A stretch of DNA of 64,000 nt. It comes from Lysobacter spongiicola DSM 21749. GTDB taxonomy: Bacteria; Pseudomonadota; Gammaproteobacteria; Xanthomonadales; Xanthomonadaceae. The notes under the pieces were generated by a model. The model was not told where the DNA came from, did not search any database, and was given only the letters and a program-made list of their open reading frames with translations. The position numbers and the translations under genes are program-made. Positions 44,634 to 52,592 of the stretch are shown here, one piece after another (the first letter of the stretch is position 1; each line of letters begins with the position of its first letter). Where the stretch lies: contig NZ_FUXP01000001.1 in assembly GCF_900167055.1 (NCBI RefSeq), positions 830,734 to 894,733 on the forward strand. Reading direction: 5' to 3'.

Positions 44634-45725
44634 GTGAGCACCGCGTCCCCTATTGGCTTCTTCGAGCGCTACCTGAGTCTGTGGGTCGCGGCCTGCATCG
44701 CTACCGGCATCGCCTTGGGCAACCTGGCGCCGGGCCTGTTCCAGACACTGGCGGCGTTCGAGTACGGCTCGGTCAACTTCATCGTCGCGATCCTGATCTG
44801 GTTCATGGTCTATCCCATGATGGTCTCGGTGGACTTCTCCAGCCTGAGGCGCATCCACGAACGCCCGAAGGGCTTGATCATCACGCTGGTGGTGAACTGG
44901 CTGGTCAAGCCGTTCACGATGGCTGGACTGGGCGTACTGTTCTTCCACTACTTCTTCGTCGACCTGATCGATCCCGCGAACGCCGGCCAGTACATCGCAG
45001 GGCTGATCCTGCTCGGCGCTGCACCGTGCACCGCCATGGTGTTCGTCTGGTCGCAACTGACCCGGGGGGACGCCGCCTACACGCTGGCGCAGGTGGCGCT
45101 CAACGACGTGATCATGATCTTCGCGTTCGCACCGATCGTGGCCCTGTTGTTGGGGGTGACCGACATCCAGGTGCCCTGGGCCACGCTGATCCTGTCCGTT
45201 GGGTTGTATGTGTTGATTCCGTTGATCGCAGGCGTCATCACCCGAAGGCATCTCAGCCGCAATGCCGCGGATCCGGCGCAGGCCGATGCCGCGGTCTCGC
45301 GCTTCACTGGCCGCATCAAGCCGTTGTCGATCCTTGGGCTGCTGGGAACGGTTGTCCTGCTGTTCGGGTTCCAGGGGCGGGGCATCCTCGACCAGCCGTT
45401 GCTGATCGCACTGATCGCGGTGCCGCTGCTGATCCAGTCCTACGGCATGTTCGCCCTGGCCTACGGGGCGGCGAAGCTCTGGAAAGTACCCTTCAACGTG
45501 GCGGCGCCCTGCGCCCTGATCGGCACCTCCAACTTCTTCGAGCTGGCGGTCGCGGTGGCCATCGGCCTGTTCGGCCTCAACTCGGGCGCGGCGCTGGTCA
45601 CCGTCGTCGGCGTCCTGGTCGAGGTGCCGGTGATGCTGTCGCTCGTGGCCTTTGCCAATCGCACGGCGCGCTGGTTCCCGGCCGCGCCGGCCACCGTGGC
45701 CTCGTGCGCCGTCAGCCGCCGGTAA
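44634..45725 (+). CDS. acr3: ACR3-family arsenite efflux transporter
   Basis: The 363-aa carrier with ten hydrophobic segments exports arsenite (and sometimes antimonite) using the proton gradient. The family core [11 protein letters not shown] contains the conserved TM4 Cys essential in characterised ACR3 proteins; [11 protein letters not shown] in TM9 is also typical. The start is GTG 44634 after GAGAGAAA. There is no arsR or arsC beside it, so it is an orphan arsenic gene; the position 14 bases after cytochrome b561 may mean co-transcription. The last 14 bases overlap the 3' end of the convergent membrane protein gene. Confidence 0.92.
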   Translation: MSTASPIGFFERYLSLWVAACIATGIALGNLAPGLFQTLAAFEYGSVNFIVAILIWFMVYPMMVSVDFSSLRRIHERPKGLIITLVVNWLVKPFTMAGLGVLFFHYFFVDLIDPANAGQYIAGLILLGAAPCTAMVFVWSQLTRGDAAYTLAQVALNDVIMIFAFAPIVALLLGVTDIQVPWATLILSVGLYVLIPLIAGVITRRHLSRNAADPAQADAAVSRFTGRIKPLSILGLLGTVVLLFGFQGRGILDQPLLIALIAVPLLIQSYGMFALAYGAAKLWKVPFNVAAPCALIGTSNFFELAVAVAIGLFGLNSGAALVTVVGVLVEVPVMLSLVAFANRTARWFPAAPATVASCAVSRR

Positions 45726-46275
45726 GCCGCCGGACCGAACGGTACTCCCGAAGCCACCGCTGGCGCAGCGTACGGCTCAGCCAGAGGGTCACCCCCAGGG
45801 ACGCGACGGCCATGACCAGCAGGGCCAGCCCCGCCTCGCGCCACGCCGCGCCGGCCAGCAGCCAGACGCCAACATTTACCACCAGCGCATACGCCAGCAG
45901 CACCCACGCCGTGGTCCGCGCCAGCCACAGGTCGCGCAGGCCGGTGCGCAGCTGCGCAAGCCGGACCCGTGCATAGGTGCTGGCGCTGCCGGTGGCGTCG
46001 GCCGCATGCCGCCGCGGCGAGCGCAGGACGAAGATCCACGCCATCGGCAGGAACGCCAGGAAGAACGGCATCAACAGCCAGTGCGCGGGATCGACCCGGC
46101 CACTGAGCAGCGCCTGGCCGAACACCAGCACGGCGATGACCGTTAGCGCCACTTCCAGCGTGCGCAGCAGGCGCAGCCGCAACTGGCGCCGGCGCACGCG
46201 GCGGGTCAGGTCCTGCTGGACCGGGGCTTGCGCCTGGCCCTGCCAGGCATCTTTCAACAGATCATCGAAATTCAT
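45712..46275 (-). CDS. membrane protein paired with ECF sigma factor (anti-sigma candidate)
   Basis: The 187-aa protein has an 18-residue acidic/helical start ([11 protein letters not shown]), an Arg-rich stretch ([14 protein letters not shown]) and four hydrophobic segments. I see no zinc anti-sigma HxxxCxxC motif. The gene starts inside the stop of the sigma-factor gene (ATGA 46272-46275), the standard arrangement for sigma/anti-sigma pairs. The short N-terminal helix before the membrane could bind the sigma factor. This function is inferred from position and topology only. Confidence 0.75.
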   Translation of the reverse strand: MNFDDLLKDAWQGQAQAPVQQDLTRRVRRRQLRLRLLRTLEVALTVIAVLVFGQALLSGRVDPAHWLLMPFFLAFLPMAWIFVLRSPRRHAADATGSASTYARVRLAQLRTGLRDLWLARTTAWVLLAYALVVNVGVWLLAGAAWREAGLALLVMAVASLGVTLWLSRTLRQRWLREYRSVRRLTGG

Positions 46276-46760
46276 TGGATGCCCTCTTCTTTTGACAGGG
46301 ACTTCAGGCGATCTCGGGCGCGATGCAGGCGCACGCCGACGTTCTCAGGACTGATGCCCAGCATGTCGGCGATCTCCTGGTAGTCGAAGCCTTCCAGCTG
46401 CAGCATCAGTACCTGCCGCAACTTGAGTGGCAGCGTGGCCAGCGCCTCGAACAGCCATTGGGTACGCGCGCACGCATCGGCCGTGGCCGGGTCCGCGACA
46501 TCGTGCAGCGCATCGTCGAACGGAACAGGTGTCGCCATCCGTGTCTCCGCGCGCACGTGGCTGGCACCCAGGTTGTGCGCGATGCGCAACACGAACGGCA
46601 ACAGCCTGTCCGCCTCGCGCAGCCGAGGGAGGCTCTCCCAGATGGCGAGCAACACCTCCTGCAGCAACTCCTCGCGGACGGCGGGGTTGAGTTCATAGCC
46701 GCACACCGCGCGCCACAGCTGCGGATGGAAAGCTTTTACCTGTGGCCAGAGTGGGTGCAT
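46272..46760 (-). CDS. ECF-type RNA polymerase sigma factor
   Basis: The 162-aa sigma factor has region 2 at about 10-75 (ELLQEVLLAIWESLPRLRE, then FVLRIAHNLGASHVR) and region 4 at about 105-155 (LPLKLRQVLMLQLEGFDYQEI, then GISPENVGVRLHRARDRLK). It should direct RNA polymerase to a small set of promoters. It is co-translated with the membrane protein downstream. The divergent amidohydrolase gene, with an inverted repeat in between, is a possible target, though I do not see a textbook ECF promoter (GGAAC/GTC) there. Confidence 0.93.
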   Translation of the reverse strand: MHPLWPQVKAFHPQLWRAVCGYELNPAVREELLQEVLLAIWESLPRLREADRLLPFVLRIAHNLGASHVRAETRMATPVPFDDALHDVADPATADACARTQWLFEALATLPLKLRQVLMLQLEGFDYQEIADMLGISPENVGVRLHRARDRLKSLSKEEGIQ

Positions 46761-46834
46761 GCAGTGGTGTGTGGAGTGGATCGATCGGCGACCAAAGGGA
46801 TGGCCAGCAAACCCTCAGTCGCAGCGGGCGGCGC

Positions 46835-46876
46835 ATTTCTTACATCGAAACAATTTTTCTTTTTTGCGTAAGAAAT
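46835..46876 (+). promoter_or_regulatory. inverted repeat between sigma factor and amidohydrolase
   Basis: ATTTCTTAC (46835-46843) and GTAAGAAAT (46868-46876) form a perfect 9-bp inverted repeat spaced by 24 bases that include an A/T-rich tract (CAATTTTTCTTTTTT). The tract stands out from the GC-rich surroundings. It may be a regulator site or looping operator for the divergent genes. Confidence 0.5.
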
Positions 46877-46927
46877 TCCCTGCTGGCCGCCACTCATTGG
46901 GCGATCCCACTGGAAAGGACACACCTG

Positions 46928-48373
46928 ATGCAACGTTCTACTCTCGCAAGCCTGCTGCTTCCCGCGGCGTTGTGCGCACCGCCCCCCGCACTGGCCAATG
47001 CGCCATCCGGCGGCGCACCGTTGGCGCTCGACAATGTGCACATCGTCGAAGCCGAAGACAACCGCGTCAGCGCGCTCCGCTGTGTACGCGTGGAAGGCGC
47101 CGCCATCGCCACCATCACCGCAGCCGGGGATCCCGCCTGCCTGCGCGGTGCCCGCCCCAACGATCTGGAGGGCCGCTATCTGATGCCCGGCCTGATCGAC
47201 ATGCACGCGCACCTCACGCTGGGGCCGATGGAGATCAAGCAGGAGCACGGCGAGGTTGTGATGCAGGCCCTGCCCGATGACGACATCGCCGAGCACAACG
47301 CCAGGCGGCTGGTCGCGTTCGGCGTCACCACCGTGCGCAATCCGGCCGGGGACCTGCAGGCGGCCGCCCGCTACAAGCAGCGGCTGGCCAACGGCGAGAT
47401 GGTCGGTCCGGAAAGCTTCGACGCCGGGCCGGTCATCAACAACGCCGGGCTGCCCGGGCTGGCCACCGCAGTGCACAGCGCCGAGGAAATGGAGCAGGTG
47501 GTAAGCGCACAGGTCGAGTCTGGCGCCGACTGGATCAAGCTCTACACCGGCCTGTCCCCCGAACTACTGAAAGCCGGTATCGACGCTGCGCACCGGCACG
47601 GCCGCCCCGCCATCGCGCATCTCGAGAGCATCGCCTGGACGGACGCACTGGAGATGGGGCTGGATGGCATCGTCCACCTGATGCCGGTGAGCCCGGACCT
47701 GCTGACACCGGAGCAGCGCGCGGCATGGCAGGCCACCGCCCGTGGCGGTACGTACTCGTTCTTCGAGTGGTGGGAGCACTTCGACCCGGAAGGCCCGCAG
47801 GCGGACGGGCTGGTCGCGGCGTACCGGAGGCACCGCCCGGTGTTCGACGCCACCCTCGTCGCCTTCCATGCCGCCTTCGTCCAGGACCAGGACAACGTCC
47901 ACAAGGACGACGCCCGCCGGTACGCCCATCCCAAGCTGCTGGCCCACTGGAACGAATGGTTCACCTTCGCCATCGGCTGGCAGCCCGAAGACTTCCAGCG
48001 TGCCCGCGACGTCTGGCCGAAGGTGCAGCGCATGGCCGCGCGGCTGTATGCCACCGATGCACGCATGACCCTGGGCACCGACATGAGCAACCCGTGGATC
48101 GCCCCGGGCATCAGCCTGCACCGCGAGATGCAACTGCTGGCAGAGGCCGGTGTTCCCAACGAGCGGCTGCTCCTGGCCGGAACGCGCAATGCCGCCGACG
48201 CACTCGGCGCCGGCGATCGGCTCGGGCGGATCGCGCCCGCGTACGAGGCTGACCTGCTGGTGCTCGACGCCAATCCGCTGGACGACATCCAGCACACCCG
48301 CGACATCCATGCCGTCGTGCTCGACGGCGAGTTCCTCACCACCGCCACGCTCGATCAACTCAAGGGAGAATGA
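46928..48373 (+). CDS. secreted amidohydrolase-family enzyme
   Basis: The 481-aa product has a signal peptide (SLLLPAALCAPPPALANA). The metal-dependent amidohydrolase fold shows MPGLIDMHAHLTLG (HxH metal site), GVTTVRNPAG, WIKLYTGLSPELL (Lys position), AIAHLES (third metal His), GIVHLMPVS (fourth His) and LGTDMSNPW (catalytic Asp). The closing sandwich domain has GRIAPAYEADLLVLDANPL. Relatives include imidazolonepropionase- and prolidase-like periplasmic hydrolases; the substrate is unknown. ATG 46928 follows AAAGGA. The downstream membrane protein overlaps its stop by ATGA. Confidence 0.88.
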   Translation: MQRSTLASLLLPAALCAPPPALANAPSGGAPLALDNVHIVEAEDNRVSALRCVRVEGAAIATITAAGDPACLRGARPNDLEGRYLMPGLIDMHAHLTLGPMEIKQEHGEVVMQALPDDDIAEHNARRLVAFGVTTVRNPAGDLQAAARYKQRLANGEMVGPESFDAGPVINNAGLPGLATAVHSAEEMEQVVSAQVESGADWIKLYTGLSPELLKAGIDAAHRHGRPAIAHLESIAWTDALEMGLDGIVHLMPVSPDLLTPEQRAAWQATARGGTYSFFEWWEHFDPEGPQADGLVAAYRRHRPVFDATLVAFHAAFVQDQDNVHKDDARRYAHPKLLAHWNEWFTFAIGWQPEDFQRARDVWPKVQRMAARLYATDARMTLGTDMSNPWIAPGISLHREMQLLAEAGVPNERLLLAGTRNAADALGAGDRLGRIAPAYEADLLVLDANPLDDIQHTRDIHAVVLDGEFLTTATLDQLKGE

Positions 48374-48711
48374 CCATGAAACACGAAGCACAAGCCCGAA
48401 GCCTTCCTGCCGCAGACCTTCGCACGCGCGAAGAGAGCGGCCCGGAGAACGCCGCGATGGCGGAGTCGCAACCGGCCGTGCGGCGCAAGTGGATGTGGAT
48501 CAAGCTGGCCGGCGCCGCGTGTGTGTTGTCATGGGTGGCGCTGGCTGTCGGCATCGGGATGGAGGTCGATACCTCGACGATGCTGGTGCTGGCGACCCTC
48601 GCCGCGGTCACCACCGAGGGAACCATCTGGGTGGCCGCCCTGCTGCTTGGCGTCAGCGCCTATCAAGCGCGTCGGCGCCTATGGGAGCAAATCCGCCAGC
48701 GAATGCGTTGA
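48370..48711 (+). CDS. small membrane protein downstream of amidohydrolase
   Basis: The 113-aa protein has a charged N-terminal 40 residues and two hydrophobic segments (about 45-65 and 70-95), ending in an Arg-rich cytoplasmic tail (RRRLWEQIRQRMR). I recognise no family. The ATG at 48370 overlaps the stop of the amidohydrolase; a second ATG two codons later is also possible. Translational coupling suggests a shared role, perhaps as an envelope partner, which is inference. The following 228 bases before the next gene hold no gene. Confidence 0.65.
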   Translation: MTMKHEAQARSLPAADLRTREESGPENAAMAESQPAVRRKWMWIKLAGAACVLSWVALAVGIGMEVDTSTMLVLATLAAVTTEGTIWVAALLLGVSAYQARRRLWEQIRQRMR

Positions 48712-48743
48712 ACCACGACGGAGCGGTCGCTGCCAGGCGACGA

Positions 48744-48765
48744 CCGCTCCCGGCCAAGACCGACC
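48744..48765 (+). repeat. short dispersed repeat, copy 1
   Basis: CCGCTCCCGGCCAAGACCG-ACC closely matches a second copy at 63493-63515 (CCGCTTCCGGCCAAGACCG-GACC). It lies in an intergenic region after the small membrane protein. The nature is unknown; the CCGG-CCAAGA-CCG(G) part can form a small hairpin. Confidence 0.4.
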
Positions 48766-48939
48766 ATCAAGTCGCCTGCTTGTTCTGCCGCAGCGGGCGG
48801 GATCGGAACCGAGGTCGCCGGACACTGAATGCCCGGGCGACCTCGGCGAAGATCGTGGACATCAGCCTGGGTCGCCAGGTGCAGGGCCAAGGCGCCCACT
48901 GCTGGTACAGCGCCCCGAAAACCGTGACCCCGTCATGCG

Positions 48940-49974
48940 TCATTCGCTGGCAACACGAACCACCAGTTTGCCGAAATTGCTGCCATTGAACATGCCGATG
49001 AAGGCACGTGGCGCCTGATCGAGACCGTCGGCGATGTCTTCGCGGAACTTGATCTTGCCGGCCTGTACCCATTGACCCATCTGCTCAATGAATTCACCGT
49101 AGCGATCGCCGTAATCATCAAAGATGATAAATCCCTGCACACGCATGCGCTTGGACAAAATGTTGCCCATGAGCAAGCCGAGGCGATCCGGTCCGGCGGG
49201 AAGCTCGGTGGCGTTGTAGTTGGCAATGAGGCCACATACCGGCACACGCGCCGAGGTATTGAGCAACGGCAATACCGCATCGAACACCGCGCCGCCGACA
49301 TTCTCGAAATACACGTCGATGCCATCGGGGCACGCAGCAGCCAACTCGGCGTCAAAGTCTGCGCCCCGATGGTCGATGCAGGCATCAAAGCCCAGTTCCT
49401 CGACCACGTAGCGACATTTTTCCGCCCCCCCGGCGATTCCTACGCTGCGACAACCCTTGAGTTTGGCAATCTGGCCGACCACCGAGCCCACCGCGCCGCT
49501 GGCCGCAGCCACGACCACGGTTTCACCGGCTTCTGGTTTCCCGATGTCGAGAAGGCCCATGTAGGCGGTGAAGCCGGGCATGCCCAACACGCCAAGCGCG
49601 AGCGACGGCGCCTGCATGTTCCGGTCCAGCTTGCTCAGGCCGGTGCCATCAGACAGGGCATGGTCTCGCCAGCCGCTGAAGCCGAGCACCAGGTCGCCTT
49701 CCTTGAAGTCCGGATGCCTGGAAACCAGCACCCGCGACACGGTGCCACCGACCATCACGTCACCGATAGCCATGGGTTCGGCGTACGACTTGGCCTCGCT
49801 CATTCGACCACGCATGTACGGGTCAAGTGAGAGATACAGGGTACGCAGCAGCAGCTCTCCGTCGGCTGGCTCGGGCAGTGGTGTTTCGCGCAGTCGGAAG
49901 TTATCGGGCGTGGGTGCGCCTACAGGGCGGGAGTTCAGCACGATCGCCCGTTGCATGGTTGCGTTTGAAGACAT
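48940..49974 (-). CDS. zinc-independent NADP-dependent alcohol dehydrogenase-like oxidoreductase
   Basis: The 344-aa enzyme of the medium-chain dehydrogenase superfamily, leukotriene B4 dehydrogenase/CurA branch, reduces the double bond of alpha,beta-unsaturated ketones and aldehydes. Marks are SLDPYMRGRM near the N-terminus, the nucleotide fold AAASGAVGSVVGQIAKLKG, and YFENVGG. The zinc-binding Cys of classical alcohol dehydrogenases are absent, as expected. ATG 49974 was chosen because it is preceded by GAGG and gives the usual N-terminus. It is monocistronic and divergent from the methyltransferase. Confidence 0.92.
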   Translation of the reverse strand: MSSNATMQRAIVLNSRPVGAPTPDNFRLRETPLPEPADGELLLRTLYLSLDPYMRGRMSEAKSYAEPMAIGDVMVGGTVSRVLVSRHPDFKEGDLVLGFSGWRDHALSDGTGLSKLDRNMQAPSLALGVLGMPGFTAYMGLLDIGKPEAGETVVVAAASGAVGSVVGQIAKLKGCRSVGIAGGAEKCRYVVEELGFDACIDHRGADFDAELAAACPDGIDVYFENVGGAVFDAVLPLLNTSARVPVCGLIANYNATELPAGPDRLGLLMGNILSKRMRVQGFIIFDDYGDRYGEFIEQMGQWVQAGKIKFREDIADGLDQAPRAFIGMFNGSNFGKLVVRVASE

Positions 49975-50108
49975 GGGGTTGCCTCTTAATAAGTCGAGGA
50001 CTAGCGTAGTCCCGGGCATGTGAGCTCAAGCAGAGGGCGATTTCCAGGATACGCCGGCTGGTGGTGGTATCAACCACGGAATGCCCCCCAATCCTCAAGC
50101 GCTTCGCC

Positions 50109-50744
50109 ATGCATACGAACGGACCGCGCGACGCCGAAGTCCACTGGGAAAACGTCTACCGGACGAAGGCCAGTGACTCTGTCAGTTGGCACCGCGAGCA
50201 CCTGGAGACGTCGCTCGCGCTTCTTGAGCAGGCTGGCCTCTCCTCCGACAGTCGCATCATCGACGTGGGTGGCGGCGCATCGACGCTGGTGGACGACCTC
50301 CTGGCGAGAGGCGTGAACCAGGTCACCGTGCTGGATCTGTCTTTGGCCGCGCTGGACATCGCCCGCGCGCGGCTCGGGCCCCGGGCACGCACGGTCCAGT
50401 GGATGGCCGGGGACGTGACGAGCCTGGCACTACCTGATGGCGAATACAGCCACTGGCACGACCGCGCCGTGCTGCACTTCCTTACCCGGCAGGAGCAGGT
50501 AGCGGCGTACGTCCGCCAAGCCACTCACGCGCTGGTGGTCGGCGGACACGCCATCATCGGCGGGTTCGCTCCCGACGGCCCGGTCCGCTGCAGTGGATTG
50601 GACGTCGCCCGCCGCTCCGCGCAGGACGTCGCGCGGTTGTTGGGCCGAGGCTTCAAGTTGCTGGACTGCCGACGGGAGCTCCACCGCACGCCGGACGGCA
50701 ACGAGCAGGCTTTCGAGTACGCGTTGCTGCAGCGGACCGGGTAA
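50109..50744 (+). CDS. class I SAM-dependent methyltransferase
   Basis: The 211-aa protein has the Rossmann methyltransferase pattern: motif I IIDVGGGASTLVDDLLARG, motif II VTVLDLSLAALDIARARLG, and motif IV-like WHDRAVLHFLT. It resembles the small family often annotated near thiopurine or trans-aconitate methyltransferases; the substrate cannot be assigned. The start ATG 50109 gives the familiar HWENVYRTKASDSVSWHRE opening. It stands alone between the oxidoreductase and the sulfur operon. Confidence 0.88.
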   Translation: MHTNGPRDAEVHWENVYRTKASDSVSWHREHLETSLALLEQAGLSSDSRIIDVGGGASTLVDDLLARGVNQVTVLDLSLAALDIARARLGPRARTVQWMAGDVTSLALPDGEYSHWHDRAVLHFLTRQEQVAAYVRQATHALVVGGHAIIGGFAPDGPVRCSGLDVARRSAQDVARLLGRGFKLLDCRRELHRTPDGNEQAFEYALLQRTG

Positions 50745-50801
50745 TCCTTCGACGGGCCAAGCGCTCCGCTTTTTCGCGCATTCCGCCCCGCGCCAATCGC
50801 C

Positions 50802-51221
50802 TCAGGCGCGATTGACGAGGCGATGCAACAGGATGCCAGCCAGCATGGCCGGCACGAACCACAGTGCTTCGGTCGAGCCGATGCCCAGACCGGCGAGCGC
50901 GGGGCCCGGGCAGTAGCCGGCGATGCCCCAGCCGATCCCGAACAGGGCGGCGCCACCGAGCAGCCTGGCATCGACGTGCTTCAGGTTCGACAGCTGGAAG
51001 GTGTCGGCGAGCACCGGGCTGCCACGGCGCAGCACGAAACGGAACAGAAGCGTTGTAGTGGCCACGGCACCGCCGAGGACGAAGGCCAGGGTCGGGTCGA
51101 ACTCGCCGAACACATCCAGGAAGCCCAGCACGCGGCGGGGATCGGTCATGCCGGACATCGCAAGACCCAGTCCGAACAGCGCGCCCGACAGCAGGGCGGC
51201 AAACGAGAACTTTTTCATCAT
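50802..51221 (-). CDS. YeeE/YedE membrane protein, second half
   Basis: The 139-aa protein with four hydrophobic segments belongs to the YeeE/YedE sulfur-transport family. Conserved signatures are LGLAMSGMTDPRRVLGFLDV and GIGWGIAGYCPGPAL (the conserved Cys). Such half-size proteins occur in pairs and are implicated in thiosulfate or sulfide-related sulfur uptake. The ATG at 51221 overlaps the stop of the partner by one base (TGATG). It is the last gene of the three-gene sulfur operon. Confidence 0.9.
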   Translation of the reverse strand: MMKKFSFAALLSGALFGLGLAMSGMTDPRRVLGFLDVFGEFDPTLAFVLGGAVATTTLLFRFVLRRGSPVLADTFQLSNLKHVDARLLGGAALFGIGWGIAGYCPGPALAGLGIGSTEALWFVPAMLAGILLHRLVNRA

Positions 51222-51637
51222 CAGCTCCAGACGTGCCGCACGACGAACGTGGTCGCCACTGCGGTCGCCATGAATGTCAGGACCGCCGCAAGCGAACGCA
51301 TCGACAGCCGTCCGAGCCCGCAGACGCCATGGCCGCTGGTGCAGCCATTGCCCATGCGCGTACCGAACCCCACCAGTAGCCCGGCGGCCACCAGGCCCGC
51401 GCGCGAGTAGTCCGTCCGCGGCAGCGGTGCACCCGGCACCAACGCCATGTACAGCCCGCCGGCCGCGATCAGGCCCAGCATGAACATGGCCCGCCAGGAC
51501 ACATCGCCGGCCTTCGGGAACAGAACGCCGTTGAGGATGCCGCTGACACCGGCGATCCGGCCGTTCAACCACAGCAACAGGGTCGCAGACAGGCCGATCA
51601 GTACGCCGCCCGCGAGGGCGATCATCCACGTGGTCAC
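51221..51637 (-). CDS. YeeE/YedE membrane protein, first half
   Basis: The 138-aa protein has the family motif GFGTRMGNGCTSGHGVCGLGRLS with the conserved Cys that handles sulfur. An N-terminal segment (LSATLLLWLNGRIAGVSGIL) is also typical. Together with the next gene it makes a complete bipartite transporter. It overlaps the upstream persulfide dioxygenase by ATGA. In Xylella and Agrobacterium this gene pair and the hydrolase belong to the BigR-regulated sulfide detoxification operon. Confidence 0.92.
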   Translation of the reverse strand: MTTWMIALAGGVLIGLSATLLLWLNGRIAGVSGILNGVLFPKAGDVSWRAMFMLGLIAAGGLYMALVPGAPLPRTDYSRAGLVAAGLLVGFGTRMGNGCTSGHGVCGLGRLSMRSLAAVLTFMATAVATTFVVRHVWS

Positions 51638-52506
51638 GCGTCACCTCCCAGCTGGTTCATGGGCAGCCGCAGGTAGCGGATGCCGTTCGCGTCCGGCGGC
51701 GGCAGCTCGCCCGCGCGGATATTCACCTGCAATGCCGGCAGGATGAGCTTGGGCACCGCAAGCCCGGCATCCCGTTCCGTCCTCATTTTCACGAATGCTT
51801 CCTCCTCCGCCTCGCCTCCGACATGCACATTGCGCTGCTTCTGTTCGTCGAGCGAACTCTGCGCGCGCGCCTCGCGGTCGTCCGGTGGGTAGTCGTGGCA
51901 CAGGAACAGCCGGGTGTCGGCCGGCAGGTCGAACAGCGTGCGGATCGACCTGTACAGCTTGCGCGCATCACCGCCGGGAAAGTCCACCCGGGCGGTGCCC
52001 GTATCCGGGGCGAACACGGTGTCGCCCACGAAAGCCGCATCGCCCACCAGGTAGGTCAGGCTGTCGTCGGTATGGCCGGGCGTCGCGATCGCCCGCGCTT
52101 CGAGCCCGCCGATGGTGAACGTGTCGCCGTCGGCGAACAGCCGGTCGAACTGGCGGCCATCGGTCGGGAACTCCGGCTCCAGGCCGAACAGGGTCTTGAA
52201 GCGCTCCTGCACCTGGGTGATGCCACGACCGATCGCCACCTTCGCACCGGTCTCCCGCTTGAGGTGTGCGGCCGCGGTGAGGTGGTCGGCATGCGCGTGT
52301 GTTTCGAGGATCCAGTCCACCGTCAGCGCATGTTCGCGCACGAACGCAAGCACGCGATCCGCCGATGCGGTCGATGTGCGCGCCGAGGCGGAATCGTAGT
52401 CGAGCACGGGATCGACAACCGCAGCCCGGCCGCCATCGCGGTCGTAGACCACGTAGGTGAAGGTGAACGTCGCTGGATCGTAGAAGCTCTGGACCTGAGG
52501 GTTCAT
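51634..52506 (-). CDS. MBL-fold persulfide dioxygenase-like enzyme (Blh/ETHE1)
   Basis: The 290-aa metallo-beta-lactamase-fold protein of the ETHE1/Blh group oxidises glutathione persulfide to sulfite. The metal motif is THAHADHLTAA, with further ligands in IATPGHTDDSLTYLVGD and LFLCHDYPP. The ATG at 52506 has AAGGAG upstream. It is first in the operon with the YeeE/YedE pair, fitting hydrogen sulfide detoxification. A symmetric operator-like site lies 22 bases upstream, between it and the divergent SulP gene. Confidence 0.92.
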   Translation of the reverse strand: MNPQVQSFYDPATFTFTYVVYDRDGGRAAVVDPVLDYDSASARTSTASADRVLAFVREHALTVDWILETHAHADHLTAAAHLKRETGAKVAIGRGITQVQERFKTLFGLEPEFPTDGRQFDRLFADGDTFTIGGLEARAIATPGHTDDSLTYLVGDAAFVGDTVFAPDTGTARVDFPGGDARKLYRSIRTLFDLPADTRLFLCHDYPPDDREARAQSSLDEQKQRNVHVGGEAEEEAFVKMRTERDAGLAVPKLILPALQVNIRAGELPPPDANGIRYLRLPMNQLGGDA

Positions 52507-52527
52507 GGGCGGCTCCTTGCTTTTCAC

Positions 52528-52543
52528 TTTAGTAATGACTAAA
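52528..52543. promoter_or_regulatory. operator-like inverted repeat between Blh and SulP genes
   Basis: TTTAGT-AATG-ACTAAA is a perfect 6-bp inverted repeat in an A/T-rich island of a GC-rich region. Its location between the divergent persulfide dioxygenase and SulP genes suits joint control by an ArsR-family repressor of the BigR/SqrR kind, but no such gene is in the window and the site differs from the published BigR palindrome as I recall it. Confidence 0.6.
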
Positions 52544-52592
52544 TTAGCTACACGGAAATTACTTGTCAACCACCCTCCACGCTGCGGCTGCC

